Positions 6,173 through 6,215 of a stretch of 6,215 bases of DNA are shown one piece after another. A program made the position numbers and the translations under genes. Numbering within the stretch: position 1 is the first letter of the stretch; each line of letters starts with the position of its first letter. The notes under the pieces are model-generated. The model made no database searches. It was not told the DNA's origin and saw only the letters and a program-made list of their open reading frames with translations. This DNA comes from CAZPWQ01 sp964590495. Its GTDB lineage: Bacteria > Bacteroidota > Rhodothermia > Balneolales > Balneolaceae. The stretch lies in the NCBI GenBank assembly GCA_964590495.1, contig CAZPWQ010000169.1, positions 1-6,215 of the forward strand. The letters are read 5' to 3'.

Positions 6173-6215
6173 TGCAGGCGTTGGTTTTTCAGGAACATTG
6201 GGCTACCGCTTCTAT
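6118..6215 (-). repeat. 98-bp direct repeat, copy 2: leader plus signal-peptide head
   Basis: The partner of 4736-4833 has three mismatches in 98 bases. It includes the whole visible upstream region of the frameshifted lipoprotein gene (6173-6215), so that gene's promoter lies outside the window. Weaker similarity extends into the gene to about 6070. The spacing between the copies is 1,382 bp. Confidence 0.95.
6145..6198 (-). CDS. Possible 17-residue leader peptide overlapping the lipoprotein start (copy 2)
   Basis: This copy encodes the same 17 residues as the ORF at 4763-4816, using different codons at three positions. It begins 26 bases before the lipoprotein ATG at 6172-6170 and ends inside that gene in another frame. 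Translation is unproven. Confidence 0.3.
   Translation of the reverse strand: MFLKNQRLQCLITSHTA

Noticed and set aside
1..6215. Mobile element, CRISPR array, tRNA or rRNA genes
   Set aside because: No transposase or integrase frame, no regularly spaced short repeats, and no tRNA or rRNA signature was seen on either strand. The only long repeat is the 98-bp lipoprotein head, which lacks terminal inverted repeats.

Overview
The window looks like part of a bacterial chromosome from the Bacteroidota/Rhodothermota/Balneolota side of the tree. The main reason is a C-terminal Por/type IX secretion (T9SS) sorting domain, with the hallmark NYPNPFNPTT, encoded on the minus strand at the left edge. Two lipoprotein signal peptides followed by an aspartate run of the kind used for surface export in Bacteroidota fit this. 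A Balneolaceae-like organism is my best guess, by inference only. No housekeeping, RNA, phage, CRISPR or transposase gene is visible. All three large genes are on the minus strand and encode exported proteins.

Reading in the direction of transcription (right to left), region 1 (6215-5103) is a lipoprotein whose mature part is a beta-propeller-like repeat protein. It is split by a single-base frameshift at a run of five Cs (6005-6009). The head (signal peptide, lipobox, acidic tether) is in one frame and the propeller in another. Region 2 (5102-4791) is a 312-bp intergenic stretch. It holds a perfect 9-bp GC-rich hairpin, a second nested inverted-repeat structure, a 29-codon ORF with a good Shine-Dalgarno and a signal-peptide-like start, and a possible promoter. 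Region 3 (4790-3495) is an intact paralogue of the first lipoprotein, with an FN3-like domain between lipobox and propeller. Region 4 (3494-1) is a large secreted protein: signal peptide, S1 (chymotrypsin-fold) serine protease with complete triad, long beta-rich middle with a perfect Asp-box, beta-sandwich region and T9SS sorting domain. It too is interrupted by a one-base frameshift near 838-843, which puts the sorting domain out of frame with the protease. Its last residues lie beyond the left edge.

The most striking feature is a 98-bp direct repeat (4736-4833 and 6118-6215) with only three mismatches. It covers the untranslated leader, start codon and signal peptide of both lipoproteins, while their bodies are strongly diverged and much AT-richer. 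Inside the repeat, a 17-codon upstream ORF overlaps each lipoprotein start in another frame. All three differences between copies are silent in that small frame, but they change the lipoprotein residues. This suggests a constant-head/variable-body family that may exchange sequence by recombination. A short leader peptide under selection is possible but rests on only three substitutions.

Together the genes describe a cell-surface and secreted toolkit: a T9SS-exported protease and two surface-anchored propeller lipoproteins. Whether they cooperate cannot be told from the sequence. Both frameshifts could be sequencing errors, real decay, or (for the C-run) phase variation.
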